The notes: generated by a model from the letters alone, not told the origin. Positions 25,355-39,400 are shown, counted from the stretch's first letter. The stretch: DNA of 64,000 nucleotides from Cercis canadensis (GCA_003255065.1 QAOA01001366.1:331341-395340), one strand, 5' to 3'. Numbers and translations: made by a program.

Positions 25355-25556
25355 CCAGCGTTAGTCCGTTACCTGCAAGTCCAATGAACATACCTACCAG
25401 TCATTTCCCATATAAATAATTTTTGCATTTTCTAAATCACACCCTTCTTTTATTTCTTTTGTAATAATCGGAAAAAGGAAAAGAAAAAAGCTTTCTTCAG
25501 AAACATCACCCAAAACCCTTCTGTTTTTCAGCTTCCGACAACGCTGATCTACACCC

Positions 25557-28500
25557 ATGGCTACCAATGGTGCTTCTCCGGTGAGTCACCTCCTCCTTCT
25601 CTCTTTCTGTGTTTGTGCTTGAAATGTTATACATAGCTGAATTGTATGTGTAATGTTACAGAGAGCTGCTGCGGATACAGAGAATAGTTTAGAAAAGATC
25701 AAGCGGCAACTGGCTTCGGGTTCTGGTAGAAATTTGTTGCAGGGTCCACTTCTCAAGCGATCCGAAACTGTAATTTGATTCTCCATTTAGCTTTGTGTTT
25801 CTGTTGTTGAACTGATCAGTTTGGTATTGATGTTTGAGTTGAGAGTTATTTGTTTTAGTTTTGTTAGTATTTCATTACTGGGTTTGTGCTCTTCGTTGCA
25901 ATTTAGCTCCCAGTTCTAGTTTCTCTTACATATTGATGGTACTGATCATCTGACAGTTCCAAAATGTTGGGTGTTTATGATCTTTTTGAATAACATCTTG
26001 TTTTCTCAATTTTTTAGCTAGCTCATGCGAATAATGTCTTATGTTATGTTCTTCTTTGCAATTTAGCTCCCAGTTCTAGTTTTTCTTACATATTCATGAT
26101 GCTGATCATCTGACTGTTCCAACATGTTAGGTGTTTATGATTTTTTTGAATTACATGTTGTTTTCTTTAAAAGGGTGTATTTCTTTGTTAGCTAGCTCAT
26201 GCAAATCATTGTGTGTTAACAGCTAAGAAAATGGAATGAGCGCTGGGTAATCTTAGACCCAACAACGGGGAGAATGGAATACAAGTAGGTGTTTTATATT
26301 GTTCCTTATGGTTTTTTCTTTATGTTAGCAGAACGCTTTGACTGCTAATTTGTATGTTGTTTCTCTTTCTATAGGATAAGAAGAAATGAACCAACAGTCA
26401 AGGGGACGATTGTATTTGATGCAAATAGCACAATTACTATATCTCCTGTGAACTTCCAGTAAGAATTATAATTCTAACATAAGTCTGTTTTGAATAATTT
26501 CCTGTTACACGTATCTTCTGAATGAAGTTTATTTTTGATACTCATTGACATGGTATTTCCATATATCTGTGTTTCAGTGGACTGCCAAAGTATGATGGAT
26601 GCTGTTTCTGTATCCATTTTGTCATTTTTATTACTTTCAGCTCTTAAAAAATCATCAATTTCCAACAATTGAACAAAAAATTACTTTATTTGTGTCCGTC
26701 TTAACTCCTTTAGATATTGGAACACCACAGAAAAAGGATTACTTCCTCTGTGCAGAGACTCCTAGTGCAGCTAGAGCATGGGTGTCAACTTTACAGTAAG
26801 TCTCCCCCTTTTTTTTTTCTTCTCTCTCTTTGGGCCAAGTGCCTTGGACGATTTATCTATATTTACAGTTATATTTTTGTGGAAGATATTACTTTATGTT
26901 GTAGATTTCGTTTGTATTTTGAAATTTCATCATCTTCGGAGATATTTGAAGAGATGTTTCTTGAGGATGTTACACCATTGGCTAATTTAGATTTTGGATT
27001 GATTTTTTCATTGTAGATTGATTGGAGATTATATATTTTATTGTAGTGTTTGGGAGATTGGTAAAATTCGTTTGATTTTTGGTCTTATGTGTAATTCTGG
27101 TGAGTCAGGCCATGAAGGATAATGTCATACCTATTTTGTAGATCACTTAAAATTTCTTTAAGAAGAAAGTTGGTGGTTCAAGCATGTGGCATTGGATTGA
27201 AATGAATCCACATCAATTTTTTTTTTTTTAGTTAGCTCTTTCAGTTACTGCTGAAGTGTTTATGGTTTAAAGTAAGGAGTGAACTTTTCAAGCAGCCACA
27301 ACCATCACCTCCCCCCCCTCCCCCTGCGCTCACAGGTATGTGTTTGAGTGTTTTCCTGAGGAAGAGTAAATTTAGTACAGATGGAATAATATGGAAGAAG
27401 GAAATTTACCCATTTTTTTATGCTGTTTACCTCTTGGAGCTTAAGATCCTATTATTAAAGTAAGGGAAAGGAAGTTGTTATGCTGGAAGAAACTTATTCA
27501 TTTCATAAGAGGCAGGGCTACTCTTCTAGAAACCGCTTTGCTGAGTCTGTGCTTCCTACTTTGTTTCTTTGTTTACCAATTCTGCTTGTGTAGCAAATAT
27601 AATTCAGGGGCTTCACAGTGATTTTTAATGAACTGGCATTGCTCTAGTATAACCTAGTTATTGAAAGGTGTTTGCTCTCCTTTATGATAAGGTTGTTTTA
27701 AATTACAAAGATAATGATTTAATCAAGTCCTTCTCAGCAATTATAACGGAGATACAAGCAACAAGCTGATGGGAAGGTGATTGAGATTTGAGAGTAAATT
27801 TGAAGAGAGTAGGAGAGCATCCCTCTTCACCCCCCCACCACCCACAAACACACACACACACAAAAGAAGAGTATGCATAACATGAGTTGGATGCTGAAAG
27901 GTATATGCAATGGTTGAGAGAGTTCTCAAAAAAAATTGAGAGAATAAAGGTGGACAACAAGAATGGAAGTCATCTCTGGTTAATATGTATTGGAGAATCT
28001 CAATTCTTATTTTCCCCTTCATAATTACCTTACTGGTATGAACGTTGTGTTTTATATGTATGAGAATAGGCCATTGCATCATGTACTATTTCTTAATTAC
28101 TAAAACTACATGCAAGGAGTAATGGAATCGACAAGATCTAAACTGGTTGAAGTTTCCATCTGGAGGTCTGCCTTGGTGAATAGGGGCTTTCTCTTTAGGA
28201 GGAGATCTCTGGTTTCTATTCCCCTGCCCCTTTAGTTGGTGTAGTCAAAGTCTTGAGGAAAGATAGAAGGAAAAAAAGGAGAAAAAGTGAAAAACTAATA
28301 TCATGTGGTAGTTCACTCTGCTCTCCTAATGTTCTTCCTATGTTATTTTTATGAGGTTTTGTTGCTTTCTGCTATATTAGATCAATTTCTATTATTTGAG
28401 GACCATATCGGCTGCAGATGTCATTGTCTAACTACTTGCTGTAATTATTTTGTTGTCTGATGTTTCTTTCTATTTTCACCGTCTGACAATCAGTGCAACT

Positions 28501-31500
28501 CAGTTGGTTCTAAAAGCCCATAAGGAGGCTGTGAATTCATTAAGTGGGAGCGGTTCTGCAAAATTAGGAACTGTGGCAACAGTTGTTGCAGCAGCCAATT
28601 CAACGGCATTAGAATGTTCTAAAGAAATTGAAGCAGCAATGCAGGTTTCTCTAAGAAATGCTCTAGGAATGATGACAAATAGGACTACTGATGGCCCCTT
28701 GGATGATTTAACGATCATGAAGGTACAATCAGTTCTTGGTTTCTTCTATCTTTTTCTGTGCTCCAATGGATGATTTAGCATTCGTGATGGTAAAGCCCAG
28801 TCCTGATTAGTTCCGTCTTTTTCTGCAGTCTTGATTGTGTATCTTGACTTAAATTTTAATATGCTTACCCTATATTTCCTCTTAAAACTGTGCTCCGACT
28901 AAAATTTGTGCTCATTTTCAGTAATTCTAGAACAATAGTGTTTTCTGATGCCCCTTTATATTCTATGTTGGGCATGAATATGTAATGGTTAATAATTGAA
29001 ATGTGGGATATCAGTCTACATCTCTCAAGACAGGGGCAATTAGAGATCGTAGGAAATGTATAGATTTTTCTGTGTGTTATTCTGCTTGTAATTCTATTCA
29101 TTTGTTCCTTTTTAATTACTAATGTTGATTCCTTTTGTGCACTCTTTCAACTTGTTCGTTGTGACCTCAAGATGATGCATTTTAGAAAAACATATTTGTT
29201 AGAAAGACATGCCAGGATCTTGAGGAGCTTAAGGAAGGAGAAATGATAAAAACAAAATTTCAAAGGGTAGATTATAAGAACTCGTCTAAAGGAACCTCCA
29301 AATTCAACAGAAGGAAGAACAGAAGATCAACTGAATAGGCTGTCAAAAAACTGTTTCTGAACTCTCCACTGGAAGAGTCATTTCTGTTAGGCCACCTACT
29401 TGTTACTTTTCAATGAAATGCACTGCATCAGATTCACTGGAATCATGTTCTAAACAATTCCTGTCACTTCCATGACATTCATAATGAGTGTGACCTGCAT
29501 TACTGAATGCCAAAAATTGAAACAGGTAAGTCCTACAACAATGACATAAGGAGGAGAAGATCTGTAGCTCTGCCACTGCCCTTGCACAAACTTTAGTGGT
29601 CCACCTAAAAGCTCACTTTCTTTCTCCGCTTCTCCAAACAAAAAGGGCATCTTCTAGTGTGCCATATAGTTTGTCCAGCAAATTCTGAACTGCTTCCTCT
29701 GCTTAAAACCAAACATGGCTGCAAGCTATATTATATCATAAAGTCATCTCCTGATCATGTCAAGAGAAACTAACCATGGATCCTGAGATACTTCACCATT
29801 TATATATCTTAATAAAAGGAACCACTCAAGTGTTTTTGCCTATTGGGCCTGTAATCAAGTACAAAATCCGAGTGGCAAATTTTCCTAATGAGCCCATTCT
29901 TTGAGTAACATCTCTGCTCAAAATTATGATTACTTAGTCTGTTACTGTAGTGTGAGGTAAAGTTTGCTCTACTACTTGTAACGCTTTGTGGAAATTTTAA
30001 TTATCTTTTAAATCGGCAAGCATCTCTCAGTTGAAATTCTTACTCTGACTCAAAGCTTTCTGAATAGATAGAATCACAGATGGTAATAATTGAAAGAACT
30101 GCAGCTTGTCAGTCTGTTGTTTGAGTCTGCATTGGTAGACCCAAATGCAGCGTTATGAGAGCTTCTGCTAGAATCAATTCATGCAATCCTGAACAAGCTC
30201 TAAGTTTCATTTCTCCCTATATTTGAATAAAGCTTTATTAACTATAGTCTAGATGAATTGAAGGAAGTGTTGTTGCTCATACCCTGAGATACAGCTCCAA
30301 ATTTTTGTGCTGCTTGAGTGTATAGAAAAGAAAAATCCTGACGAGAAAGAAGAAAGAAGGTACAGTAGGGATATAGTAGAGAAAGGAAGTTTTACTTCGA
30401 CAAGGATTATGTGCATGTTTTATTGTCTTCAGTTCTTGTGTCTATGTAGTTTTATACTTTTGTTGGATTGAGTTCTGATGGTGTTAGTGTGTTCTCCAGG
30501 AAACACTGCGAGTTAAGGATGAGGAGCTACAGAATCTGGCTCGAGACCTTCGTGCACGTGATTCAACAATAAAAGATATAGCTGACAAACTATCAGAGAC
30601 TGCTGAAGCTGCTGAGGCGGCCGCATCTGCAGCTTATATTATGGATGAGCAACGGAGAATTGCCTGTGCAGAAATTGAGCGTTTGAAAAAAGATTCCGAG
30701 AAGCAGCTGGAGGCGTCCACTTTGCTGGTGCATTTTAAAATTTGAATTATAGTTTTTTTTTTTTTGTTGGCTAAGGGAAGTCTAACGGATTTTCTGTAAC
30801 ATATTATGGATAATGAATCCCAAGCTATAACTATGAGTAGTACTTGCGCCGGAATTGTCTTCTTTGTTCAATTTGTCTTCAATTCTTTTTTCAGCTGAAA
30901 GAGTCTGAAGAAAAGATTACGGGCTTAAGCAAAGAAAGAGAGCAATTAATCAAACAGAGAGATGCTGCCATTCAGGAGGCAAATATGTGGCGTTCCGAGC
31001 TGGCAAAAGCGAGGGAGCATGATGTGCTCTTAGAAGCAGCTGTTGTAAGGGCAGAAGAAAAGGTTAGGGTTGCAGATGCAAATGCTGAAACAAGGATAAA
31101 GGAGGCTGTTCAGAGAGAATCAGAAGCCGTAAAAGAAAAGGAGGAGCTTCTTGCATATGTGAATGTATTAAAAGCACAACTTCAAAGGTTCAGCATCTTA
31201 TCCTCTTTAGCCCTTCATGAAATTTGCATTAACTGTGTTTGATTGTCCTCTTCTTTTCCTACCAAGGGTCAAATACTTTAGTTTCTGGAGTGAGTCAATG
31301 ATCCAATCGTGAATATGGAAATAATATATCAAGTATTACAACAAATGAAATGGGGAAATGAAAAAAGATTTGAGCTGGTCTAGTGCATTTTCTGTGAGTT
31401 CATTTAGTTGCCTTATAGGTCTGTATATCAGCTAGGAAATGCTGATATATCATGAAAATAGAGGGAGAATTGTGGTACCTGTAACTTGTGTTGATTAACA

Positions 31501-31869
31501 AAGTTGACAGATGATTTTATTGTGAACAGACAACACATCGATACAACTCAAGTTTTTGAGAAGACCGAGTCTTGCTCAGATACAAAGCATGTAGACTTGA
31601 CCGAAGAGAATGTGGATAAAGCGTGTTTAAGTGTTTCCAGAGCAGTCCCTGTTCCTGCAGAGAGTGTGGTCCACATGGCAACAGATCAGGTGAATATTCC
31701 GCCGGTTGGAGACAATGAATGGAGCGACATTCAGGCAACAGAGGCCAGGGTAGCTGATGTAAGGGAAGTAGCACCCGAATCTGAAGGAAGCAGCTTGGAT
31801 ATTCCTGTGGTTAGCCAACCAGGTGCTAATCTCCATGAACAAGGAGCAAACTCTTTTCATCAGCCGTGA
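25557..31869 (+). CDS. PH-domain and coiled-coil protein, At2g30880 type (10 exons, 493 aa)
   Basis: Exons 25557-25580, 25662-25769, 26223-26284, 26375-26458, 26578-26609, 26714-26795, 28494-28722, 30500-30727, 30895-31187 and 31530-31869 join in frame to 1482 bp with the stop. All introns are GT-AG. The first exon codes only MATNGASP. Residues about 34-135 form a pleckstrin-homology domain (GPLLKRSETLRKWNERWVIL through AETPSAARAWVSTL), expected to bind phosphoinositides or membranes. Residues about 205-385 are charged, Ala/Glu/Lys/Arg-rich and predicted coiled coil. The tail ends in a conserved NEWSDIQATEARVADVREV block. The order and sequence follow the Arabidopsis At2g30880 protein, described as SWAP-70-like. 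Its function is poorly known, and an adaptor role in membrane signalling is inference. The sequence is intact, and the gene diverges from APC5. Confidence 0.93.
25891..26218. repeat. Two-copy tandem repeat, about 160-bp unit, in intron 2 of the PH-domain gene
   Basis: Units begin at about 25891 and 26051. Both contain 'tgcaatttagctcccagttc' followed by 'ctgatcatctgac' and 'gctagctcatgc'. They differ by scattered substitutions and small indels. The second unit runs up to the intron's 3' end. Confidence 0.85.
27845..27861. repeat. (AC)n microsatellite in intron 6 of the PH-domain gene
   Basis: Run of about eight AC dinucleotides after a C-rich stretch. Confidence 0.8.
28701..28836. repeat. Tandem duplication of the exon 7 end and splice donor (PH-domain gene)
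   Basis: The last 22 bp of exon 7 with its donor and following intron (28701-28768) recur in diverged form at 28769-28836. The copies share 'ggatgattta' and a donor-like GTAA at about 28790. The true donor is at 28723. Use of the copy would run through an in-frame TGA at 28771. Confidence 0.7.
28837..30499 (+). other. Rest of intron 7 of the PH-domain gene
   Basis: About 1.7 kb without a recognisable element or coding frame. It is slightly less AT-rich than intergenic DNA here and contains A/G-rich segments. I see no long repeats. Confidence 0.5.
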
Positions 31870-33559
31870 TGATATCAACCCACATACATCGTATAAAATT
31901 TTTCACTTGCTAGGGATGTAATTATACCATTTGGTTGGATGAGAATGTCAATGTTCTTGATTTCTTTTTCTCAGTTACCTGATCATGCTCTGTAGTGCCC
32001 TAAGCCCTCCCCTGAAGGGCCTTTCTACTGTAATACAAGGTATACAACGAGCTGGCCTGTAAACTTTCAGTTACATGTAAAATTTGATTGACTCAGAAAG
32101 TTGATCACTTACTGTCCTCCACGGTCATAAATATTGTGCAATGTCAATTTACTGTATTCTAACTTCTAACTTCTAACTTCTAACTTATGAGAAGGTCTAC
32201 TCATTATTTTAAAATAGGTTGTGACTTTCTTTATTAAATCAAGATTAGTCCATTGTAATCTTACTTTCTCCTCCACCTTCTTGGCTTCTTTGGGTTTCCC
32301 TCTCACCAAGCAATCAAAAGTGTATATGGATGCACAAGTAAATTGCATAAGATGCAGAAAGGAAGTTACCTGTAGAAAAAGAAGTAGTTACCTCAAAGAG
32401 TAGTCTACTCTAATTCTTTATTTATTTAATTTTTTTTTTATAAGCAGAATTCTTATACTTTGGAGGAGTTATAGGGAAAAGGACGAGCAAGTCCTAGACT
32501 TAAAAAAAAAAAAAGACACTTAGGTGTTGAAGGTGTTTGTTACATTATATAAAATGATTAAAATATCTCTTGATGTTATGTAATTATTCTGTTAATATAT
32601 ATGGTTATCATGTATAAAATATGTGATTATTTATTTAATAAGTAGTTATCATATTTAAATATAAATAGAGTAATCATATAGTGTCAAGAGATATTTTGGA
32701 TATTTCATCATGTGTGGTATATATCTACTTAGAACTCCATTTGTTTCCCACTTAACTATCTTTTTTTCTTAGATTTTCGAACTAGGGAATAATTTTCCTG
32801 TCGTTATATATTGTGTTGTGTTTTATATTTTTAAATTTAACTAGTCATTTTGACATGTGAGTTTTAGTTAAAATTTAAAAGACAAAAAAGCCTGCTAAAA
32901 AGGAAGATTTTTGGCAACATAAATGATACTTGTAAAATTTTTGTTTATTCTATTTTTAAATAGTTAGACGTGAATTTTAGTTAAAAAGGCCAAAAGAGGC
33001 AGTAAAACAATTAAAAAAAATAGGATATTTTTTACAATTTAAATGTTTTTGCCACATTCGATACTTTTAGATATAATATAAATTGTGTATTATTTATGTC
33101 ATTATGCTCATGTTTGTGTAGCAGCATCATACATTCTAATTCAACTAAAAATTAATAATAAAAGAAAAACCTGAAACAAACAGAATGACCTAAGCAAGGG
33201 AAAATAATAATTATTAGATGGTAATAGTATAAGATACAAGTCAAGATCATTAGGCAGTCAAAAAGAAAAGTGGTAAAACAAGTACTAAAACCCTATCTGA
33301 ATTCAAGATAAAGTACCTAATAGTCTAAGAATAATGTAAAAAATGTAGTCCTATATTCATACAGTATATTTTGTCAAAGTTTCTCACTGCAACCCAAGAA
33401 AAGAAGAGGGTGTGTGGAGACATGTTTCTTTGTGGGTAGCTTCAGGAGGTATATCGAGATACGCATAAACTGCCCTGCAGACACTGCAATACCAAAAAGA
33501 AAATGTTTAAGGTAGCAAAGTGCCCATAACATTTTTATCTAATTATATAAGTACAATCA
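31870..33559. other. Intergenic region between the PH-domain gene and the NAC gene (convergent 3' ends)
   Basis: Includes both 3'UTRs. There is a short heptamer repeat (four copies of taacttc, about 32158-32186). No gene is supportable. Confidence 0.6.
32158..32186. repeat. Heptanucleotide tandem repeat (TAACTTC)4
   Basis: Four near-perfect 7-bp units in the 3' flank of the PH-domain gene. Confidence 0.8.
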
Positions 33560-36432
33560 TCATAAACCGTCAACCGTGGATGGATCAGGATCAATTTTAG
33601 CGAACTGAATCACAGATCTAAGCTCATCCCAGTTTCCATTTGCAAATACATCTTCAACATTAGGGTTATTCCAGAAACTTGGATAAGACACAGTGGGTGG
33701 AACTTGACCCAGAAACAAGTGGTTTCTTTGGTCATCAACAACTTGGCCAATAATGGGTTTCCTCTCATTTTCTTGAACAACTGAGAATGAGTCTTTGAAG
33801 GTCAGGTATGGGTTGCTGTTGTCCGATTCTAAGCTACATGTTTTAGAACTTGAGTCAGTGGCGTTTGTTTTGGTGACAGCTGCTGTGTCTTTCAAATTTG
33901 GTGTATACTTTTTGTATGATGGGACTCGTTTGAATATTCTGCAAAGTGTCCATACTTCCTGCAAACCCATTAATGTGAAAAGAAATAAAAACCCTTTCAA
34001 TAGAATTGCCAAGGGGACTTGGCCTTACCAAAAAATACATGGGACCAAATTAAAGATTATGTCACTATGCAACAGACTTGACTTGGTAGCATAAAGAGGT
34101 ATCATGCATGGGACCAAAAATTAATAAATGCAATTCACACAACATTGTGAACCACAAGACTTCACTTTATGTCATGTTTGCAAGTTGTAACTGCCAACTT
34201 GCACTGCAAGTCCACTGTAATAACAGCGAAATTTGTTGCTATATCCATGACTAGGCTATGGTCATTAAATGCGTAAGGAGAATTACCAAAATAGGAAGAG
34301 CACAGTGTGTTGGGAAAGAGGATAGGTGTAACACTTTGATTACTATGACTCATTAGACCCATATATCATTATATCATTGACATTAGTATTATTATTCTTA
34401 ATGTAAATTGTTGGGCTAGAACTCAAAGTCAATAAGCTTTTTTTTTGTTTTTTTTGTTGTAGGTTTCATAGAAGTGCAATACGCTTAAAAATGAGAAATG
34501 AGTATATCACAAGAATAGAACTCATGCATGACATTAAACACTTTAGTTTTTATAATTAGAGGAGGTGCTATTAATTAAATCCATAAGTCATTTGCAAGTC
34601 AATAAATTAGTTAATGATGTGATTAGTAGTATTTTTTTTGTAGCAAAAGGAAATATTAATTAGTATACTTACAGAATTTCATAACATTTATTTTATAAAT
34701 AAACATTAATTTTGAAGAAGATTTAAATTGTGTATTAAGTACTTAATTATTAGTTTTTGCGTTGATTTTTGTTTTGATTTCTTAAATTGCATTTAATTTT
34801 CATTGAAAATAAGGTCATCTTTTGAAAACTTCAAACTAATTGTCCCACCTTGACCGGTAGCTCAATGATGTTCAGAAAGACCAATGGATTATCAATTAAA
34901 CTGGCGTTCTGAGGTGGAATTAAAGTGCCTTAATGTGCAAAGGAATTATTTGTTTAAGTTTTAACTTTTGAGGATTTTTGGATTAGTTTTTCCTATAGCA
35001 GAGGAACATAATTACATCCACCAAAAAAAAACAAAACGTGATTCTGACCTAAAATGTATTTTAGTATAATTTTAGAGCCTCTGAATACGAACGTGATCTA
35101 GACATGGAATATTAGTAATAGTTGTTGTCATTTGAATATGATCTCTAGGATTCTTTTCTTACATATATATATATATACTGTTGTAGGTTTTTTTTTTAAT
35201 GGTTTGCATGACTCATAGAGGTTCTAGATGTGTTTACTTTCTCGTTATTGCCTTCCCATATTCCAAACAAAAAATCACACCAAAGTGGGAGTGGGAATTC
35301 CAAAAAAGCACCACAGATGGAAGGTGGAAACATATATTACTATATTAGCAGTATATATATAGAAAGAGAAGAAGCAATTGAGTTGACTTACAGCTTCTTG
35401 AAGATTAGTGGCAGCATTTGGTTGGAGATTACAGTTAGGTTTGCCGTTGGGGGGAAGGCGAAACTCATGCATCATCCAATCAGTTTTGGTGCCTTTGCCG
35501 GCACTTCCGCGGTAGTAGACTAAGGATTTCTTGAGGCCAATGCATTCATGAGGTTCTTTAACACTATATATGGGCTTGTCAATCCCAGTGGCTTTCCAGA
35601 AACCAGAACCTGTTACCCTATTAGGTCTTATGCTGTTCCTGTATTTTCTCCCTCTTATGCAGAAGAAGTACCATTCTTTGTCCCCCACCACAGAACTCAC
35701 TTCTTCATACATTAATTACCAACAAATTAGAAAAAAGAATAAGAGATCAGAATCATTGTGTTATATAGGATCCGATGACATAAGATATGATACTTGACAC
35801 TCTTACACTATTAAATAACTTCTCGAAGAATATGAATTTCATAAATAACATCCAAGATATTAAATTTTTAGCAATAGTAAGTACTTAAATAAAATAAAAT
35901 AACATAAAAAATGGGGTTGCACCTATGCATAGTAAATCTCTATTTTCCTTGTTTTTATGTAATTTATGTATAAGTTTATAATACAGCAATACAATACTAG
36001 TCTTTAGTTCTTCACATGAAGAAGAGTATGCAAAAGACTTAGCAGAAATTAAGGTACTTTTATGTGGCAGTATGGCTGTTCTTTTAGCTTGTGCTCACTG
36101 CTTCACATCTCATTTTTTCAGTAAATCATAACAAACACTTGACTTGAATCCGATTATGGATATCATATGAACCCGCTATAAAATCTTTCTGTAGAACATA
36201 GTGTTTAAAAATAGAAAAAGTGGAAGCAGATCTTACTTGGAAGATCCCAAGGATCATATTTGTAGATGTCAATCTGTTTGATGATTTCGATTCGAAGAGC
36301 CTTCTTCTCTACCTTTCGCCGCAGATAAAATCCAACAAGCTCTTCATCTGTGGGATGAAATCTAAACCCAGGAAGTACTATAGCTTCATCTTCGTTATTT
36401 TTCCCTGCAGTTTCTCCCTTTGCCGCTTCCAT
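33560..36432 (-). CDS. NAC domain transcription factor, JUB1/ANAC042-like (3 exons, 301 aa)
   Basis: Exons 36432-36237, 35702-35392 and 33958-33560 join in frame (906 bp with stop). The NAM/NAC DNA-binding domain spans residues about 20-165 with all five subdomains: [20 protein letters not shown] (A), [19 protein letters not shown] (B), [20 protein letters not shown] with [20 protein letters not shown] (C/D), and [23 protein letters not shown] then [11 protein letters not shown] (D/E). Its closest remembered relatives are Arabidopsis JUNGBRUNNEN1 (ANAC042) and its paralogue, regulators of ageing and stress responses acting in the nucleus. The C-terminal 135 residues are a variable, Ser/Asp-rich activation region. 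Exon 2 has a tandem acceptor (gaagAAGtgag): the choice used here gives DLPKVSSVV, the other gives DLPMSSVV. The ATG at 36432 is followed by an acidic linker and the NAC domain. Confidence 0.93.
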
Positions 36433-39400
36433 TTTGTCTCTCTTTCTATCTCAGTCTCTTCCTTCTAACCCACAATTAAAGTAGTGTCTCAACCTTCGAG
36501 GCTTCTTATAATGTGTAAAATAAGTCCATTATGTACACATTTTTATATTATTTTCTTTGATTTTTTTTGTGACCACTGGCTGCGGGAGTCAAGTCAAACA
36601 TTTCGATTTCGATTATGAGATATCTTAGAAGAAAGCTCCAAACTGAAACTGCCAAGTTTCTGATCCAATAATGATACATAGTAAATGTTGATTTTTTTTT
36701 TTTTTTTTTTTTTTGTGTTCCTATGGAGACTATGAAAGGTTAATTAACCATGGAAGGTGAAAAGCCAATGACATAGGAATTTTGAATTTTTCTGTGCTCT
36801 CATTGCAAACAGCATGGGAAAGTCTACCTGAGTGGGCACAACATTTGACTATCATACAGCTAATAGACTTGCAATATGGAAAAGTCAAAGAGTTTTTCAA
36901 AGATATCAATGTTGTAGAAAATATTCGAAAGCTAACTTTAACAAAAAAAAGTTTTCATGTTTACAATTATTATTGACCAAATTAGTAAGCTTTATCATAG
37001 ATAATAATGCTTCAAGAACCAATTTAGTTCTGCCTCTCATATAAGACTTTATTTGTCATCAAATTCAAATGAAATCCACTACGTTCTTAACAATTTCTCG
37101 GGATGGCGATATTCTTTCCATATTTCTCCTAAAACATTTCTAATTAATCTACATAATTTTTCTTTTCTTCCCCAATTATTATTATCAAGAATTGCAAGGA
37201 ATTATATGTTTTGCTTCTGTCTGAAGTAATAGTTTCGGTTACCTCTGATTTATGACCATTGTAAAACTGAAATGATCTTATCATGTCTGATTTTCACACC
37301 AAAATACGAGATACTTAGAAATGTTAGTATCATAAAAATATAAGATATATAAGAATACAAAATATTCATACTAGATATCTTATGTACGTACGTATATTTT
37401 GAATAATGTTTATTACATATTTAATATCATACAATGTTATATCACTATATCTTTGATTGATACTACTGTGAATATGCGTTTGTTGCCAAAGGTATGAGAT
37501 TGGCTTTCACAGTGTATATAGTTATGTCTCATAAGATGCAATAGTAACTCATGGCTGATGTCAGTTTTGAGAGTTCGCTTCTGCAAATTAATTAATTAAT
37601 CAAAAGATACAACTGAAGGTAGTTAATTATTATATTGTTTTGTTTATGAATCATTATAATTATGCATTATTGGTGCATAATTTTAAACAGATGAAACAGA
37701 TTTGCACTGGCTTCCTTAGATCCATGACTACTTAACCTTTAATAATAAAACTTTGAAAGCCTTGAAAATGCACCAACTTCAGAATCAGACTTCCCTTATA
37801 CATCTTACATTGCTGTGTGGTGAGTACCTTGGTTAACCAACGTATTGGAGACGATCATCTTTCCCCTTAGTCATTCCAATTAATGGTAGCATCTCCATTA
37901 AGATCTGATTGTAATTCGAGATGTTCAATTAATTGAGGTGTTGTTCAGGTGTATAAAGCCAAATTCGCCATCGACATCTTCCTCTACCCCCTCCTCCATC
38001 ATACCAAAATCTACTGTTACCTAATTAAGGATCAAACCTAGCTAGTCTAAAGAAACATAAACGATCTCCACTCGACAACATGAGGAAACTTTGCTACACA
38101 AAGCACACTTCTACACCTAGAAATGACGGAATACTAGAAAAGACCTAGAGACGATGGCATCATATATACTAGAGAAAACCCTAGCAGAGAGATTTGTCTA
38201 ATGATATTTGAAAGTTTAGCTAGTAAATTAAAACATAAAATAAATTACTAGAATAACAATTTACATTACATTGTGTATTATCATATATATTGAGCTTCAC
38301 ATTTAATGCTGAGTGCTGACACCTTTCCGTCCCCAACCTCCATCCTATCATATTGACATATGCCATCAATCAATGAGGGCAATTAAGTATATATATACAC
38401 CATAATTTAATTCCCTAAATTATCATTTTTTAGTTGCATCCATCAAGAGGGTAGCGTAAAGTAAACGATAAGGTGTCAAACAAATTAATAGAGCGAAACC
38501 TCATGAAGGAAACTGAAATTTACACGGAATATCATCCTCAACAAATTTTATTGATTAGAACATGATGGTTGGCCTCTTGACTCTCTTGCTTATGTGACTA
38601 ATTCAAAAGTATGTCACATCTTGCCGGACCATGCATCAGCACATTTCGTACACAACTGTCCTTGAAATTGTACCACAACCACGTCCATGTCCCACTAAAT
38701 AGGAAATAATTACAATGTGAAAGTGACAATAACTTTTATCCGTACATATGTCTGGATTATTTTTCATGTCAATTCTTGGGAATTAATCAACAATGAAGTA
38801 AAGAGGGGAAGAGGGAGATAAAGAAAGAAAAGTATCTATTTATTGCTCTACTGCGGTAGCGTGAGAAGAAGGTTACTGTTGGTTTGGGTCAATCTGATCA
38901 GGGACAGAGAAAGCCTAGAGATTCATATATAGAACAATGAAAATTTCCCACCTCATCACCAAGTGAAAGTGAATGTTCTATAGTTCTATCATGATTTGCG
39001 TAGTTTACGGGCTCTTGCCATTTTTCCTTTTTGGGCCATCTCGTTAACCATGCATGTATTCAAATAGTTAAGTCATTATCATAGATGCATATCTATATTC
39101 TTGGAGCTATGCAATACAACACATAACAATTTCACGGAAAATCTACATGGGATCAGATTCAACTCTACGATAGGGTGCTATTAGCAAACCTTGATCAAAA
39201 TGATAACGTAAACTACTCAAATTGAAAGATATGGAGAGCCTTTACAATTAATCTTTAAAAACAAAGGCGATGGAATGCAATTAACCTTTATGAATAATGA
39301 TAAAAACTAAAAATTTGAGAACGATAAAAGGTTGAGTATCTGAATGACTATTTAAAAAAAAANAAAAAAAAAAAAAAAAATCATCTTATTGCTGTAATTG

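Larger units (their letters stand above)
23386..25556. other. Divergent intergenic region between APC5 and the PH-domain gene
   Basis: The two genes are head to head, so both promoters lie here. APC5's 5'UTR should begin just right of 23385. The region holds a possible transposon end at 24745, an AACCGA-type repeat, and an unresolved N at 25354. I see no supportable protein gene. Confidence 0.6.

Noticed and set aside
31517..31878. Minus-strand frames opposite the last exon of the PH-domain gene
   Set aside because: They are shadows. The + strand frame is the one conserved with At2g30880-type proteins.
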